The notes: a model not told the origin generated them from the letters alone. A stretch of 64,000 nt of DNA from Aquabacterium sp. NJ1 (GCF_000768065.1 NZ_JRKM01000001.1:248001-312000); one strand, 5' to 3'; numbered from the stretch's first letter, positions 16,767 to 26,334 are shown. Numbers and translations: made by a program.

Positions 16767-17576
16767 TTACTGGTGTGCTGGGCTAACCCTCGGTGAGGTA
16801 CGCACGAGCGAGAACAATTCCTCGAAGTTGTTGGATGTGATGCGGCCCAACTCGTCGGCGTCCATGCCCTTGAGCTCGGCCAGTTGCCTGGCCACCAGGG
16901 AAACGTAGGCTGGCGAGTTGAGCTTGCCGCGGTGCGGTGCGGGCGCCAGATACGGGCTGTCGGTCTCGATCAGGCAGCGCTCGATGGGCACCATGCGGGC
17001 CACGTCACGCAGGTCGCCCGCATTCTTGAAGGTGAGGATGCCCGAGAAGGAAATGTGGAAACCCAGGTCGAGCGCGGCGCGCGCCACGGCCTCGTTTTCG
17101 GTGAAGCAATGGAAGACACCGCGCACCTTGCCCTGCCCCACTTCCCTGAGGATGGCCAGGGTGTCTTCGCTGGCTTCGCGGGTATGGATCACCAAGGGCA
17201 AGCCTGTTTGCAGCGCAGCACGGATGTGCACGCGAAAGCGCTCGCGTTGCCATTCCATGTCGGCCACGCTGCGCTCGCCCAGGCGGTAGTAGTCCAGCCC
17301 GGTTTCGCCGATGCCGACCACGCGGGGCAAGGTGGCGCGCTCCAGCAGATCACCCAGCGTGGGCTCCTGCACACCTTCGTTGTCGGGGTGCACGCCCACC
17401 GTGGCCCACATGTTGTCGTAGCGCATGGCCAGGGCATGCACCTGCGGGAACTCTTCCAGGGTCGTGCTGATGCACAGGGCGCGGTCCACACCGGCGGCGC
17501 TCATGTCGGCGCGAACCTGATCGAGCGTTTCGGCGTATTGCGGGAAATTGAGGTGGCAGTGCGAATCGACAAACAT
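16767..17576 (-). CDS. TatD-family metal-dependent deoxyribonuclease
   Basis: A 269-residue amidohydrolase-fold 3'-5' exonuclease/hydrolase. Metal ligands are visible in order: HCH in FVDSHCHLNF at residues 2-11, E in GIGETGLDYY near 92-101, H in VIHTRE near 128, H in VFHCFTE near 153, and D in ETDSPYLAP near 205. The start is the ATG at 17576, placing FVDSHCH at the N-terminus as in the family; a longer start at 17594 is unlikely. It is the last gene of the mltG-tmk-holB-pilZ-tatD cluster but a terminator precedes it. Confidence 0.93.
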   Translation of the reverse strand: MFVDSHCHLNFPQYAETLDQVRADMSAAGVDRALCISTTLEEFPQVHALAMRYDNMWATVGVHPDNEGVQEPTLGDLLERATLPRVVGIGETGLDYYRLGERSVADMEWQRERFRVHIRAALQTGLPLVIHTREASEDTLAILREVGQGKVRGVFHCFTENEAVARAALDLGFHISFSGILTFKNAGDLRDVARMVPIERCLIETDSPYLAPAPHRGKLNSPAYVSLVARQLAELKGMDADELGRITSNNFEELFSLVRTSPRVSPAHQ

Positions 17577-17594
17577 GGCGGCAGCGGCGAGCAA

Positions 17595-17628
17595 ACAAAA
17601 AAGCGGGTTGGACTGATGTCAACCCGCT
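17595..17628 (-). terminator. Intrinsic terminator between pilZ and tatD
   Basis: A 9-base stem AGCGGGTTG / CAACCCGCT with a 9-base loop (17602-17628) is followed on the minus strand by TTTTTTGTTTG. It stands 30 bases after the pilZ stop and only about 20 bases before the tatD start, so it should end most transcripts before tatD. Confidence 0.85.
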
Positions 17629-17657
17629 ATTGTTGCCGCAAAGGGCCCCACTCTGCT

Positions 17658-18104
17658 TTACAGGGTCTGGGTCGGCTTGCTGGAGGAAATGTTGGTACCC
17701 AGGATCTGCTCGATCTTCACGCGCAGCAGACGGGTCTTGTCGTCACCGGGGAAGCGCACGCCCACACCTTGTGTGCGGCCACCGGAGGCGTTGGCGGGGG
17801 TGATCCAGGCGATCTTGCCGGCCACGGGGTAGCGCTGGTTGTCTTCAGGCAGGGAGAGCAAGAGGTAAATGTCGTCACCCAGCGTGTACTCGCGGGTGGT
17901 CGGCACGAACAGGCCACCTTCGGTGAACGCGGGGATGTAGGCGGCATACAGCGCCCCCTTTTCGCGGAACACCAACTGGATCACGCTGGGGCGAGCAGCA
18001 GCCGAGGCCATCGCTGCGCCGGGCACGCCCAGGGCTGGACCCATCCGCCCGGGCCCGGAAGGGGCAAAGGCAGAAGGCAGGGCTGTGGTCTGGTACTCAC
18101 TCAT
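17658..18104 (-). CDS. pilZ: PilZ-domain protein, type IV pilus assembly type
   Basis: A 148-residue cytoplasmic protein whose last ~105 residues are a PilZ fold (VIQLVFREKGALYAAYIPAFTEGGLFVPT, then LLLSLPEDNQRYPVAGKIAWITP and GVGVRFPGDD). The c-di-GMP motifs RxxxR and (D/N)xSxxG are absent, as in the founding PilZ of type IV pilus assembly, which acts with the ATPase PilB and FimX-like partners without binding the nucleotide. The 45-residue N-terminal extension is low-complexity. Its place after holB and tmk is the usual one for this pilZ. The ATG at 18104 is preferred over 18158. Confidence 0.9.
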   Translation of the reverse strand: MSEYQTTALPSAFAPSGPGRMGPALGVPGAAMASAAARPSVIQLVFREKGALYAAYIPAFTEGGLFVPTTREYTLGDDIYLLLSLPEDNQRYPVAGKIAWITPANASGGRTQGVGVRFPGDDKTRLLRVKIEQILGTNISSSKPTQTL

Positions 18105-18219
18105 CGTGGGCAAAGTGTAATGCCTGAGGCCTGGCAAAGACTGTGAAATTGCGCTCACCTTGGCTTTGCTTTACTTCTGGAAACACCCTCATCCTGATTC
18201 GGGCGCCCTTACCCCTCGA

Positions 18220-19278
18220 TCAGGCGGTCGGGTTGCCCCTTGGGGGCCTGGGGCGCATCACGGCTCGCGCCTGTACCAACAGCGCTTCCACCTTCAGATT
18301 CTGGTTCCAGGGGTGCTCGGCATGGCGGCTGGTCTTGCGCAGCTCCTGGGCCCAGGTCGTCAGCAAATTCAGGTCGGGCGCGGCGGGCAGGCTGGCTGCG
18401 GGGAAATAACGCGGCGAAGCGCCGGCTGCCACGCAGGCCAGGTCATGGCAAACCTTCTGCAAGGTCTCCACCACCAGCGTCAAAGGCCACTGGGTCAAGG
18501 CGGTGGCCGCACCATTGAGCAAATCTTTCGGGATTTGAGGCCAATAGCGTGCATCCAACCCCAATTGATGGCGATCACGCGCCGTCAAAGGCTGGCCACC
18601 GGCTGCATCCAGCAACACCCGGGCATCGGCCAGCGAAACACCATCCAGCTGGGTCTGCAGCCACTCGGTGGCCACCTCGGGCGTGGGCATGGGCAGGCGC
18701 CAGGCCTGGCAGCGGCTGCGCACGGTGGGCAGCAGTTGGTCCAGTGCCGCGCCGCTCAGCACGAAGCGCACCTGGCCGGGCGGCTCTTCCAGGGTCTTGA
18801 GCAAGGTGTTGGATGCGATCAGGTTCATGCGCTCGGCCGGGTGCACCAGCACCACCTTGGCTCTGCCACGCGAGGCCGTGTGCTGGGAGAACTGCACCAC
18901 AGAGCGGATGGCGTCCACCTTGATTTCCTGGCTCAGCTTCTTGGTCTTGCTGCTTGATTTGTCGCTGGCGCCCTCCTCCTCGGCGGACGACTGCCAGCCC
19001 AGGCTGGCCTGCAAGGCTTCGGGCAGCACCACCATGAGGTCGGGGTGAGAGCCGGCGTCGATCAGGTGGCAGCTGGCACAACGGCCACAGGCGGGCGCAA
19101 AGCCCTGCCCCATGGGCCTGGCCTCACACAGCCAGGCACGCGCCAGTGCCAGCGCAAACTCGAACTGGCCCACCCCCTCAGGGCCATGCAGCAGCACGGC
19201 ATGGCTGTTGAGTTGGGCCAGGGCGGCGTCCAGCGGCTTGGGCAGCCAGGGCCAGAGTTCCGGGCGCGCGTCGCTCAC
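18220..19278 (-). CDS. holB: DNA polymerase III delta-prime subunit
   Basis: Clamp-loader subunit, 352 residues. Near the start [19 protein letters not shown] is a P-loop remnant in which the catalytic Lys is replaced by Gln, as expected for the non-ATP-binding delta-prime. The zinc module [11 protein letters not shown] follows near residues 64-74, then [16 protein letters not shown] and the SRC motif in TVRSRCQ. A Glu/Ser/Lys-rich insert lies at about 97-115. The start is GTG overlapping the tmk stop as GTGA, so translation is coupled. Confidence 0.93.
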   Translation of the reverse strand: MSDARPELWPWLPKPLDAALAQLNSHAVLLHGPEGVGQFEFALALARAWLCEARPMGQGFAPACGRCASCHLIDAGSHPDLMVVLPEALQASLGWQSSAEEEGASDKSSSKTKKLSQEIKVDAIRSVVQFSQHTASRGRAKVVLVHPAERMNLIASNTLLKTLEEPPGQVRFVLSGAALDQLLPTVRSRCQAWRLPMPTPEVATEWLQTQLDGVSLADARVLLDAAGGQPLTARDRHQLGLDARYWPQIPKDLLNGAATALTQWPLTLVVETLQKVCHDLACVAAGASPRYFPAASLPAAPDLNLLTTWAQELRKTSRHAEHPWNQNLKVEALLVQARAVMRPRPPRGNPTA

Positions 19279-19895
19279 AGCAAACCTCGGCTGCGCAAGG
19301 CGGATTGGATCTGCTGGGCCACATCGGCCTGAGCCTGGTCAGCCCGGATCAGCTCAAAGCGCGCCGGTTGAGCTTGCTGGCGGGCCAGGTAGGCGCCACG
19401 CACGCGTTCGAAAAAGGCCTGGTCCTGTGCTTCGAAACGATCAGGCTGGCGTGCCGCGCTCAGGCGCTCGGCCGCCACCGCGGGGGGCAAGTCGAACAAC
19501 ATCGTCAGATCAGGTTGCAGGCCCTCCTGCACCCAGGCCTCCAGCGTGCCCAGCACCTGCAGGTCAAAGCCACGGCCGCCGCCCTGGTAGGCGAAGGTGG
19601 CATCGGTGAAACGGTCGCACAGCACCCAGGCACCACGTGCCAGCGCGGGCTTGATCACGGTCTGGATGTGGTCACGGCGGGCACCGAACACCAGCAGCGC
19701 TTCGGTCAAAGGATCCATGGCATCGTGCAGGAACAGGCCGCGCAGCTTTTCAGCCAGGGGCGTGCCGCCTGGCTCGCGGGTTCGGACCACCTCGTGCCCG
19801 GCCTGCTTCCAGGCTTGCTCGAGGGCATCCAGGTGCGTGGTCTTGCCCGCGCCGTCGATGCCCTCGAAGGTGATGAATCGGCCCTTGTTGCTCAT
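19275..19895 (-). CDS. tmk: Thymidylate kinase
   Basis: Phosphorylates dTMP to dTDP. The 206-residue protein has the P-loop [11 protein letters not shown] near residues 11-21, the [16 protein letters not shown] segment with the DR-(Y/F) motif near 95-110, and [14 protein letters not shown] that binds the base. Its ATG overlaps the mltG stop (ATGA) and its stop overlaps the holB start (GTGA), so all three genes form one translationally coupled unit. Confidence 0.96.
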   Translation of the reverse strand: MSNKGRFITFEGIDGAGKTTHLDALEQAWKQAGHEVVRTREPGGTPLAEKLRGLFLHDAMDPLTEALLVFGARRDHIQTVIKPALARGAWVLCDRFTDATFAYQGGGRGFDLQVLGTLEAWVQEGLQPDLTMLFDLPPAVAAERLSAARQPDRFEAQDQAFFERVRGAYLARQQAQPARFELIRADQAQADVAQQIQSALRSRGLL

Positions 19896-20896
19896 GGCGT
19901 CTTTCCGGGGTTGCGTGTGGCACGCTGGTATTGGTTGACCGCCCGATTATGCTCAGCCAGTGTGGCGCTGAACGCACTGCTGCCGTCACCTCGCGCCACG
20001 AAGTACAAGGCTTTGGTCTCGGCGGGTTTGACGGCCGCCAGCAAGGCAGCCTTGCCTGGCATGGCAATCGGTGTCGGCGGCAGGCCGGCTCGTGTGTAGG
20101 TGTTGTAGGGCGTGTCGGTTTGCAGGTGGACCTTGCGCAGGTTGCCGTCGAACTGTTCACCCAGGCCGTAGATCACCGAAGGGTCGGTCTGCAAGGGCAT
20201 GCCCACGCGCAGGCGGTTGTTGAACACGCCTGCGATCATGGGCCGGTCAGCCTCCCTGCCCGTCTCTTTCTCGACGATGGAGGCCAGGATCAAGGCCTCT
20301 CGGGGTGTCTTGACCACCACATTGCTCTGGCGCTGCGCCCAGGCCGCATCCAGCTGCTTTTGCATGGCGCTCACCGCCCGCTTCATCACCGCCAGGTCGG
20401 TGCTGCCCTTGGCGTAGGAATAGGTATCCGGGAAGAACTGCCCCTCGGGCGCCTCGCCGGGCATCCCCAACTGGGCCATGATTTCACTGTCGGACAGGCC
20501 TGCCGTGGTTTGCTTGAGCCCATCGGCCTGGGCCAGCTCGGCCCGAAAACGCTTGAACGTCCACCCGTCAATCAGCTTGACGACGGACAGCCGCTCGTCC
20601 CCGCGCACCATCATGCGCAACAGGTCACGCGGCGTGGCGCCCTGTGCCAGTTCGTAGCTGCCAGCCCGGATCTGGCGAGACTGCCCGGAGAACCTGAACC
20701 ATTGATAGAGCAGCCAGGGTGAGGCGTCGACACCAGCATCCACCCAGCCCTTGGCGATCTCGCGGGGCGTGCTGCCCGCCTCAATGGACAGATCGACGGT
20801 GGGGCTGGCCAGTTGCAGGGGCTGGCTCAACCACCAGGCGCCGCCACCGGCCATGGCCAGGCACGCGGCCAGGACAAGCAGCAGCAGGCTGCGCAT
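19892..20896 (-). CDS. mltG: Endolytic murein transglycosylase MltG
   Basis: An inner-membrane anchored lytic transglycosylase that cuts nascent glycan strands and sets their length. With the ATG at 20896 the product has 334 residues: an N-terminal membrane anchor (residues 2-22), a LysM-like region, and the YceG domain with the catalytic Glu in [15 protein letters not shown] near residue 222 followed by [10 protein letters not shown]. Length then equals that of the E. coli protein. The longer frame to 21076 would overlap the divergent ygfZ promoter, so it is rejected. GGTGG stands four bases before this start. Confidence 0.92.
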   Translation of the reverse strand: MRSLLLLVLAACLAMAGGGAWWLSQPLQLASPTVDLSIEAGSTPREIAKGWVDAGVDASPWLLYQWFRFSGQSRQIRAGSYELAQGATPRDLLRMMVRGDERLSVVKLIDGWTFKRFRAELAQADGLKQTTAGLSDSEIMAQLGMPGEAPEGQFFPDTYSYAKGSTDLAVMKRAVSAMQKQLDAAWAQRQSNVVVKTPREALILASIVEKETGREADRPMIAGVFNNRLRVGMPLQTDPSVIYGLGEQFDGNLRKVHLQTDTPYNTYTRAGLPPTPIAMPGKAALLAAVKPAETKALYFVARGDGSSAFSATLAEHNRAVNQYQRATRNPGKTP

Positions 20897-21005
20897 GAAG
20901 CCACCGCGCTGGTGGACACGTGGTCGGGCGCTTTGCCGCACGGAGGAAGTGGGATACACCCGGTTGGATTTCTGATGCATGACGGGCGTGATGATAATGA
21001 GCCCC

Positions 21006-21971
21006 ATGAGCTCGATCCAACTTCCTGATCCAACTTCCTGGGGCGGTGCCCTGCTTTTGTCCGATCTGGGCATCATTCAGGCCGAAGGCGCCGATGCGGC
21101 CAGCTTTCTGCATGGCCAGTTCAGCCAGGATGTCAACGGTCAACCTGCTGACGAAGCACGCCTGGCGGCCTACTGCTCGGCCAAGGGGCGCATGCTGGCC
21201 AGCTTGCTGAGCCTGCGGCCTCAGCCGGAACAATTCTGGCTGCTGACGGATGCGCAGGTGCTGCCTGGCCTGCTCAAGCGCCTGTCCATGTTCGTGTTGC
21301 GCGCCAAAGCCAAGTTGGCGGACGCCGGTGCTTCGCTGAGTGTGGTCGGTTTGCTGGGCGCACCAGCCGGTGCCTCCCTGGGTGAGGCCGCTCAAGCCAC
21401 GCAAGAGGCCGCGTGGAAGGTGCAGGCACATGGCCAGGGGCTGCTGGTGAGCCTGCCTGCCGTGCTGGGCACCCAGCGTTGGTATTGGGTGGGCCCCAAG
21501 GCCGAAGCACAGGCGCTGGTGTCAAGCCTGCCCGCTGTCGAACCCGGTGCCTGGGCCTGGCTGGACGTGATGAGCGGCGTCCCCCGCATCGAGGCGAGCA
21601 CCGTTGACCAGTTCGTCCCCCAGATGGTGAACTACGAGCTGATCGGCGGCGTGAATTTCAAGAAGGGCTGCTACCCCGGGCAGGAGGTGGTGGCACGCAG
21701 CCAGTACCGAGGCACCACCAAGCGCCGCGCCTTTGTGGTCCATGCCGAGCAGGTCTTGTCACCAGGGCAGGAAGTGTTCAGCCTGGCCGACCCTGGCCAG
21801 CCTGCCGGCCTGGTCATCAACAGCGCGTCCGTGGGTGGTGTGCACAGCGCTTTGGTCGAACTCAAGCTCAGCGCCATTGGCACGGACTTGCGGGCAGGCT
21901 CCGCCGACGGCGCCAGGGTGGTGTTGGGCGACCTGCCCTACCCCTTGCCCTCTGCCGAAGAAGCTGCTTGA
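21006..21971 (+). CDS. ygfZ: Folate-binding protein YgfZ (iron-sulfur cluster repair)
   Basis: A 321-residue cytosolic protein of the GcvT-like fold that uses tetrahydrofolate in maintenance of some Fe-S enzymes. The hallmark KGCYPGQEVVAR, with its essential Cys, is near residues 219-230. Early residues LGIIQAEGADAASFLHGQFSQDV are also typical. Starts at 20979, 20997 and 21006 are all in frame and none has a clear ribosome binding site; 21006 gives the shortest, family-like N-terminus. Divergent from mltG with about 110 bases between. Confidence 0.92.
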   Translation: MSSIQLPDPTSWGGALLLSDLGIIQAEGADAASFLHGQFSQDVNGQPADEARLAAYCSAKGRMLASLLSLRPQPEQFWLLTDAQVLPGLLKRLSMFVLRAKAKLADAGASLSVVGLLGAPAGASLGEAAQATQEAAWKVQAHGQGLLVSLPAVLGTQRWYWVGPKAEAQALVSSLPAVEPGAWAWLDVMSGVPRIEASTVDQFVPQMVNYELIGGVNFKKGCYPGQEVVARSQYRGTTKRRAFVVHAEQVLSPGQEVFSLADPGQPAGLVINSASVGGVHSALVELKLSAIGTDLRAGSADGARVVLGDLPYPLPSAEEAA

Positions 21972-22083
21972 CGCGATATCGTCAATTCCTTAACGCAACA
22001 AGGCCTCGTTTACATGGTCTTGTTGCCCTTGGTGACTTTGCGGCACTGCGTCATGGGTTACGCTGCCCGCAGATGAGTTTGGA

Positions 22084-22422
22084 ATGTCTGACGACTTCGC
22101 CGCTTTGACTGCGACACTGCCCCGGTCCCTGTTCGTGTACTACCGCGTGCCCCTGGCCCATCAGGCCGCCGCACGCGAGGCCATCAACGAGATCCAGCAA
22201 CGCCTGCACGAGGAGCACCCTGGTCTGACGACGCGCCTGATGCAACGCGCTGACACCCTTGAAGGCAGCCCGGAGGCCACCTGGATGGAGGTCTACGAGC
22301 ACCCGAATGGTGTCAACGCCGCGTGTGAAGCGCGCCTGCGTGATCTGGCCGATGCCTTGCCTCAAGGGCTGATCGGTGCGCGGCACGTCGAGACGTTTTG
22401 CCCCATGGCAAGCGGCCTTTGA
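22084..22422 (+). CDS. DUF4936 family protein
   Basis: A 112-residue soluble protein resembling DUF4936: an N-terminal strand LFVYYRVP followed by a helix, then RLMQRADT..EATWMEVYEHP and a C-terminal HVETFCPM. The ferredoxin-like dimeric alpha-beta barrel layout (monooxygenase-like) is likely, but no function is established to my knowledge. It lies between ygfZ and the NRDE gene, all on the plus strand with short gaps, and may be cotranscribed with them. Confidence 0.78.
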   Translation: MSDDFAALTATLPRSLFVYYRVPLAHQAAAREAINEIQQRLHEEHPGLTTRLMQRADTLEGSPEATWMEVYEHPNGVNAACEARLRDLADALPQGLIGARHVETFCPMASGL

Positions 22423-22454
22423 GGCCCTGCCAGCGTAGTTAAAGAGGTTTTGCC

Positions 22455-23453
22455 ATGTGCCTGGTCGCTCTGGCTCTCGATCAAAGCAGCCGCTTTCCGT
22501 TTGTGCTGGCTGCCAACCGTGACGAGTTCTATGACCGCCCCGCGGCCCGCCTGGGCTGGTGGGAGCCCACTGACGGTGGCCCGCCCATCCTCGGTGGCCG
22601 TGATCTGCAGGCCGGCGGCACCTGGCTGGGTTTGACGGCACACGGCCGCCTGGGCCTGGTGACCAATGTGCGCGACCCGTCCAACATGGACCCGCAGGCC
22701 CCATCGCGCGGCCAGATCGTGCCGCAGTGGCTCAAGGGCGATTTGTCCATGCCCATGCTGTGGCCGCGTCTGGCCATCTCGGGCTACAACGGCTTCAACA
22801 TGCTGGCGCTGGACTTCGCGGACGGCGAATGCTTCTGGCTCAACAACCGCAAGCTGTTCCCCGAACGACTTCAAAAAGGCGTGTTTGGTTTGTCCAACGC
22901 GATCTTGAACACCCCCTGGCCCAAGGTGCAGCAGCTCAAGGCGCGCACCCGCCAGGCCATCGCTCAGTCACAGGACATCGACGTACTGGCCAACCGGCTG
23001 TTTGAAGCGCTGGCCGACCCGACCGTCGCACCCGATGAGCAACTGCCTCACACCGGGATATCGATGGAATGGGAACGCCTGCTGTCATCGGCCTTCATCA
23101 AGTCTCCCAATGGCCTGTACGGCACGCGCTGCTCGACGCTGGTCATCACCGAGCGCGTGCACAAGCGGCTGGTCACGCACGTGCTCGAGCGCACGTTCAC
23201 GGCCACATCCAACATGGCCTTGCTGCGCCGGGTCACCTTGCGCAACTGGCCGCCGCGGCACACCATGGCCGCCACGGAAGTGGCCAAGCTCGATGCCACC
23301 TTGCCACCGGTCGAATTGCGTCAGGAAGAAGCGTTCGAGAGCAGCGAGGTGTCCGAGCAGGCCAACCACGCGTTGACCGATGTCGAGCCGGTGCGCAAGA
23401 CGCGCGCGCGCAGCCTGATCAAGAACAGCAGGACGCGCCCACTCAAAGTGTGA
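22455..23453 (+). CDS. NRDE family (TANGO2-like) protein
   Basis: A 332-residue protein beginning with Cys after Met (MCLVALALD), with the name-giving NRDE motif at residues 21-24 in ANRDEFYDRP, and TWLGLTAHGRLGLVTNVR near 56-73; Cys2 as N-terminal nucleophile-like residue is typical of this Ntn-hydrolase-like family. Homologues of the human TANGO2 protein are linked to haem or lipid handling, but the bacterial role is unsettled. The C-terminal 60 residues are a charged extension. Its last 11 bases overlap the convergent thioesterase gene. Confidence 0.88.
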   Translation: MCLVALALDQSSRFPFVLAANRDEFYDRPAARLGWWEPTDGGPPILGGRDLQAGGTWLGLTAHGRLGLVTNVRDPSNMDPQAPSRGQIVPQWLKGDLSMPMLWPRLAISGYNGFNMLALDFADGECFWLNNRKLFPERLQKGVFGLSNAILNTPWPKVQQLKARTRQAIAQSQDIDVLANRLFEALADPTVAPDEQLPHTGISMEWERLLSSAFIKSPNGLYGTRCSTLVITERVHKRLVTHVLERTFTATSNMALLRRVTLRNWPPRHTMAATEVAKLDATLPPVELRQEEAFESSEVSEQANHALTDVEPVRKTRARSLIKNSRTRPLKV

Positions 23454-24309
23454 GCACCATGCGCTGGTGAGGGATGCCGACTTCGTCGAACTCATCCCCC
23501 TGCGGCATGAACCCATGCCTTGCATAGAAAGCCTGGGCGCTGACCTGCGCATTCAGGCTCAAATGCTTGATGCCCATCTGCCTGGCCTGCCCCATCAGCG
23601 CGAGCAGCACCAGATCACCCAAGCCCACGCCGCGGGCGCTGCGCAATACCGCCATGCGACCGATCTTGGCGTGGCCAGGCTCCAGGCCCGCATGGATCAG
23701 GCGCCCCGTGGCCAAAGGCAAGCCCGCCAGATTGCTGGCCACCGCGTGGATGGCGGCCGCGTCGTCGTCATCCCACTCGTCGGACTCATCAATGGCCTGT
23801 TCTTGCACGAACACGGCGGTTCGCACCGCGCGGGCACCGGTCTTCATGTCTGACCAGGCCCCGCACAGCACCTGGTGCACGGGCTGCCCCTGGGCATGTG
23901 CCGATATCTGATCACGAACCGTTTGAGGCACTGGCGCCGACTTGCCCGTGGCCAGGCTGGTGTGCACATACACCGTCTCGCCGGTGGCCAGCAAGCGCCC
24001 TTGCGCCCAGACGGCCCAGGCGATCGTGATGGACGAGTTGCCGATGCGGTCGCAGCGCACACCGATGTCCAGCCAGTCATCCAGCCGGGCTGGTGCGTGG
24101 TACTCCAGGGTGTTGCGGCGAACGAAGATGTCGCCTTGCTCATGCCTGACACCTTCGGGATACGGCAGGCCTACCGCGCGCCAATACTCGGAGATGGCCA
24201 CGTCGAGGTAGGTCAGGTAGTGGCCGTTGAAGACCACCTGCTGGGCATCGACCTCCATCCAGCGCACACGCAGGCGATGGGTGAAGCTGTAATCGGCGGG
24301 ACGGGTCAT
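23443..24309 (-). CDS. Fusion of 4-hydroxybenzoyl-CoA thioesterase-like (YbgC) and GNAT acetyltransferase
   Basis: A 288-residue two-domain protein. Residues about 5-130 are a hotdog-fold acyl-CoA thioesterase: RVRWMEVDAQQVVFNGHYLTYLDVA has the catalytic Asp of the YbgC/FadM type. Residues about 150-288 are a GNAT fold with VFVQEQAIDESDEWDDDD at the start (ElaA-like substrate loop) and the acetyl-CoA binding segment VLRSARGVGLGDLVLLALM. I prefer ATG 24309; the frame could open with TTG 33 bases earlier. Such fusions occur in Burkholderiales. The joint substrate is unknown. Confidence 0.88.
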   Translation of the reverse strand: MTRPADYSFTHRLRVRWMEVDAQQVVFNGHYLTYLDVAISEYWRAVGLPYPEGVRHEQGDIFVRRNTLEYHAPARLDDWLDIGVRCDRIGNSSITIAWAVWAQGRLLATGETVYVHTSLATGKSAPVPQTVRDQISAHAQGQPVHQVLCGAWSDMKTGARAVRTAVFVQEQAIDESDEWDDDDAAAIHAVASNLAGLPLATGRLIHAGLEPGHAKIGRMAVLRSARGVGLGDLVLLALMGQARQMGIKHLSLNAQVSAQAFYARHGFMPQGDEFDEVGIPHQRMVLTL

Positions 24310-24357
24310 GGTGCTTGGCAATCCATCTGGCTGAAGTGACAAACTGCATCGTGCATG

Positions 24358-24391
24358 AAAAAACCCGCGCGGCGAACCGGGCGGGTTTTTT
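24358..24391. terminator. Bidirectional intrinsic terminator after fadD
   Basis: AAAAAACCCGC (24358-24368) pairs perfectly with GCGGGTTTTTT (24381-24391) across a 12-base loop, with T-runs on both strands. It ends the fadD transcript 30 bases past its stop. Confidence 0.9.
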
Positions 24392-24421
24392 GTGGCTCAG
24401 CTGAAACTGAGTCCGCGAGGA

Positions 24422-26167
24422 TCAGCGCAGTTCGCGGCGCAGGATCTTGCCCACTGGCGTTTTCGGCAACTCTTCGTTGCGGAACTCGACGATGCGGGGG
24501 ATCTTGTAGCCCGTCAGGTTCTTGCGGCAGTGTTCGATGACGGCTTCCTTGGTCAGGCCAGGGTTGCGGGGCACGATGATGATCTTCACACGTTCACCGG
24601 CGACTTCGTCGGGCACGCCCACGGCTGCGCATTCCTTGACGTCAGGGTGCATGGCCACAACGTCTTCGATTTCGTTGGGGTACACGTTGAAGCCAGAGAC
24701 CAGGATCATGTCCTTCTTGCGGTCCACGATCTTGAGGAAGCCCTTCTCGTCCATCACGGCGATGTCGCCCGTGGCCAGCCAGCCTTCGCTGTCGATGACC
24801 TTGGCGGTTTCGTCCGGACGCTGCCAGTAGCCCTTCATGACCTGAGGGCCGCGCACGCACAGCTCACCAGGCTCGCCGATGTTGGCCCAGGTGTTGTCGT
24901 CGCGGCGGCAACGCACTTCGGTCGACGGCACGGGCACGCCGATCGAGCCAGTGAAGGCGGGGCCGGGCTTGCTGATGTCCACCGGGGCTTGCGTCACGAT
25001 GGGCGAGCACTCGGTCAGGCCATAACCTTCGACGATGGAGTTGCCGGTGACTTCCTTCCAGCGCTCGGCGATGGAGCGTTGCAGCGCCATGCCGCCAGCC
25101 ACGGCCAGCTTGAGGTTGGAGAAGTCGCGCTTGCGGAAATCGGGGTCATCCAGGAAGGACGAGTACAGCGTGTTCACGCAGGTGATGCCGCTGAAGTTCT
25201 CGTTCTTGAGGATCATCATCACGCGCTTGGTGTCGCGCGGGTTGGCGATCAGGATGTTGCGACCGCCGAGTGCCATGAAGATCAGGCAGTTCACAGTCAG
25301 CGAGAAGATGTGATACAGCGGCAGCGGCGTGACCACGGTTTCGGTGTCGCCGGTCAGCTGGCCTTCGGCAAAAGCGAGCGCCTGCTGGCAGTTGGCCAGC
25401 ACGTTGCGGTGGGTCAGCATCGCGCCCTTGGCCACACCGGTGGTGCCACCGGTGTACTGCAGGAAGGCCAGGTCTTCAGGCTTGACTTCAGCGAGCTTGA
25501 CCTTGGCCTTGGCCCCGGCCTTGATCACATCACGCATCCACACAGCGCCGGGCAAGCTGTACTCGGGCACCATCTTCTGGACCTTGCGCAGCACGAAGTT
25601 CAGCAGGCGGCCCTTGGCGTTGATGAAACCGTCAGACAGCAGGTCGCCAATCTGGGTCAGCACGATGCGCTTGACCTTGGTGCCAGCCAGCGCGTCTTGC
25701 AGCGTCTTGGCGAAGGTCTCCATCACGATGATGGTTTCTGCGCCACTGTCCTTGAGCTGGTGATTGAGTTCACGCGCTGTGTACAGCGGGTTCACGTTGA
25801 CCACCACGGCACCAATCTTGAGCACAGCGAAAAGGCAGATCGGATACTGGAAGGTGTTGGGCAGCATGATCGACACGCGATCACCCTTCTTCACACCCTG
25901 GCTCTGCAGCCAGCCGGCAAAGGCATTGACCAGGCGGTCCAGACGGTCGTACGACATCTCCGTACCGATGCTGACGAAGCCAGGACGGTTGCGGTATTTG
26001 TTGATGCACTCGTCAAAGTACTGGCCCAGGGAGCTGTACTTGTTCGGGTCGATGTCGTGGGGGACACCCTTCACGTACGACGACAACCAGATACGGTTGG
26101 TCGAACCATCGGGGTTGACAATGGACTGCGCGGGCGAAGCCGACGCTGCGGCTGCTGATTGGGTCAT
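24422..26167 (-). CDS. fadD: Long-chain-fatty-acid-CoA ligase
   Basis: Activates fatty acids to acyl-CoA through an acyl-adenylate. The 581-residue protein has the AMP-binding P-loop YTGGTTGVAKGAM near residues 237-249, GYGLTECSP near 384, the hinge GWLATGDIAVMDEKGF with the ATP-binding Asp, KDMILVSGFNVYPNEIE (fatty-acyl signature) and the C-terminal Lys in KTPVGKILRREL. GGAG precedes the ATG. It is the last gene of the fatty-acid cluster, separated from the thiolase by 167 bases with two inverted repeats, so it may have its own promoter. Confidence 0.95.
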   Translation of the reverse strand: MTQSAAAASASPAQSIVNPDGSTNRIWLSSYVKGVPHDIDPNKYSSLGQYFDECINKYRNRPGFVSIGTEMSYDRLDRLVNAFAGWLQSQGVKKGDRVSIMLPNTFQYPICLFAVLKIGAVVVNVNPLYTARELNHQLKDSGAETIIVMETFAKTLQDALAGTKVKRIVLTQIGDLLSDGFINAKGRLLNFVLRKVQKMVPEYSLPGAVWMRDVIKAGAKAKVKLAEVKPEDLAFLQYTGGTTGVAKGAMLTHRNVLANCQQALAFAEGQLTGDTETVVTPLPLYHIFSLTVNCLIFMALGGRNILIANPRDTKRVMMILKNENFSGITCVNTLYSSFLDDPDFRKRDFSNLKLAVAGGMALQRSIAERWKEVTGNSIVEGYGLTECSPIVTQAPVDISKPGPAFTGSIGVPVPSTEVRCRRDDNTWANIGEPGELCVRGPQVMKGYWQRPDETAKVIDSEGWLATGDIAVMDEKGFLKIVDRKKDMILVSGFNVYPNEIEDVVAMHPDVKECAAVGVPDEVAGERVKIIIVPRNPGLTKEAVIEHCRKNLTGYKIPRIVEFRNEELPKTPVGKILRRELR

Positions 26168-26227
26168 CCGGATCTCCTCATGTGCCTGCCTGAATTACTG
26201 ACTGGACTACGGCAGGGTGGCTTTGTA

Positions 26228-26321
26228 CCTGCAGGGGCGCGGAGGCCCGCTGCAGGTCGCCTGGTCAAGTTACGGAGTGTATCAACCCGGGGCCCTCTTT
26301 AAGGGTTTGCCTACCCCGGGT
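26228..26321. repeat. Two inverted repeats between thiolase and fadD
   Basis: CCTGCAG (26228-26234) pairs with CTGCAGG (26250-26256), and ACCCGGGG (26285-26292) pairs with CCCCGGGT (26314-26321) around a smaller inner CCCT/AGGG stem. Neither is followed by a T-run on the minus strand, so they are not simple terminators; RNA processing or partial attenuation between the two genes is possible. Confidence 0.45.
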
Positions 26322-26334
26322 GACAAGGAAAAAA

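Noticed and set aside
24392..26158. 588-codon plus-strand frame opposite fadD
   Set aside because: A shadow of fadD in the opposite strand, rich in His, Asp, Val and Ala with no domain.
26314..26321. Terminator between thiolase and fadD
   Set aside because: The stem is strong but has no T-run on the minus strand, so I list it only as an inverted repeat.
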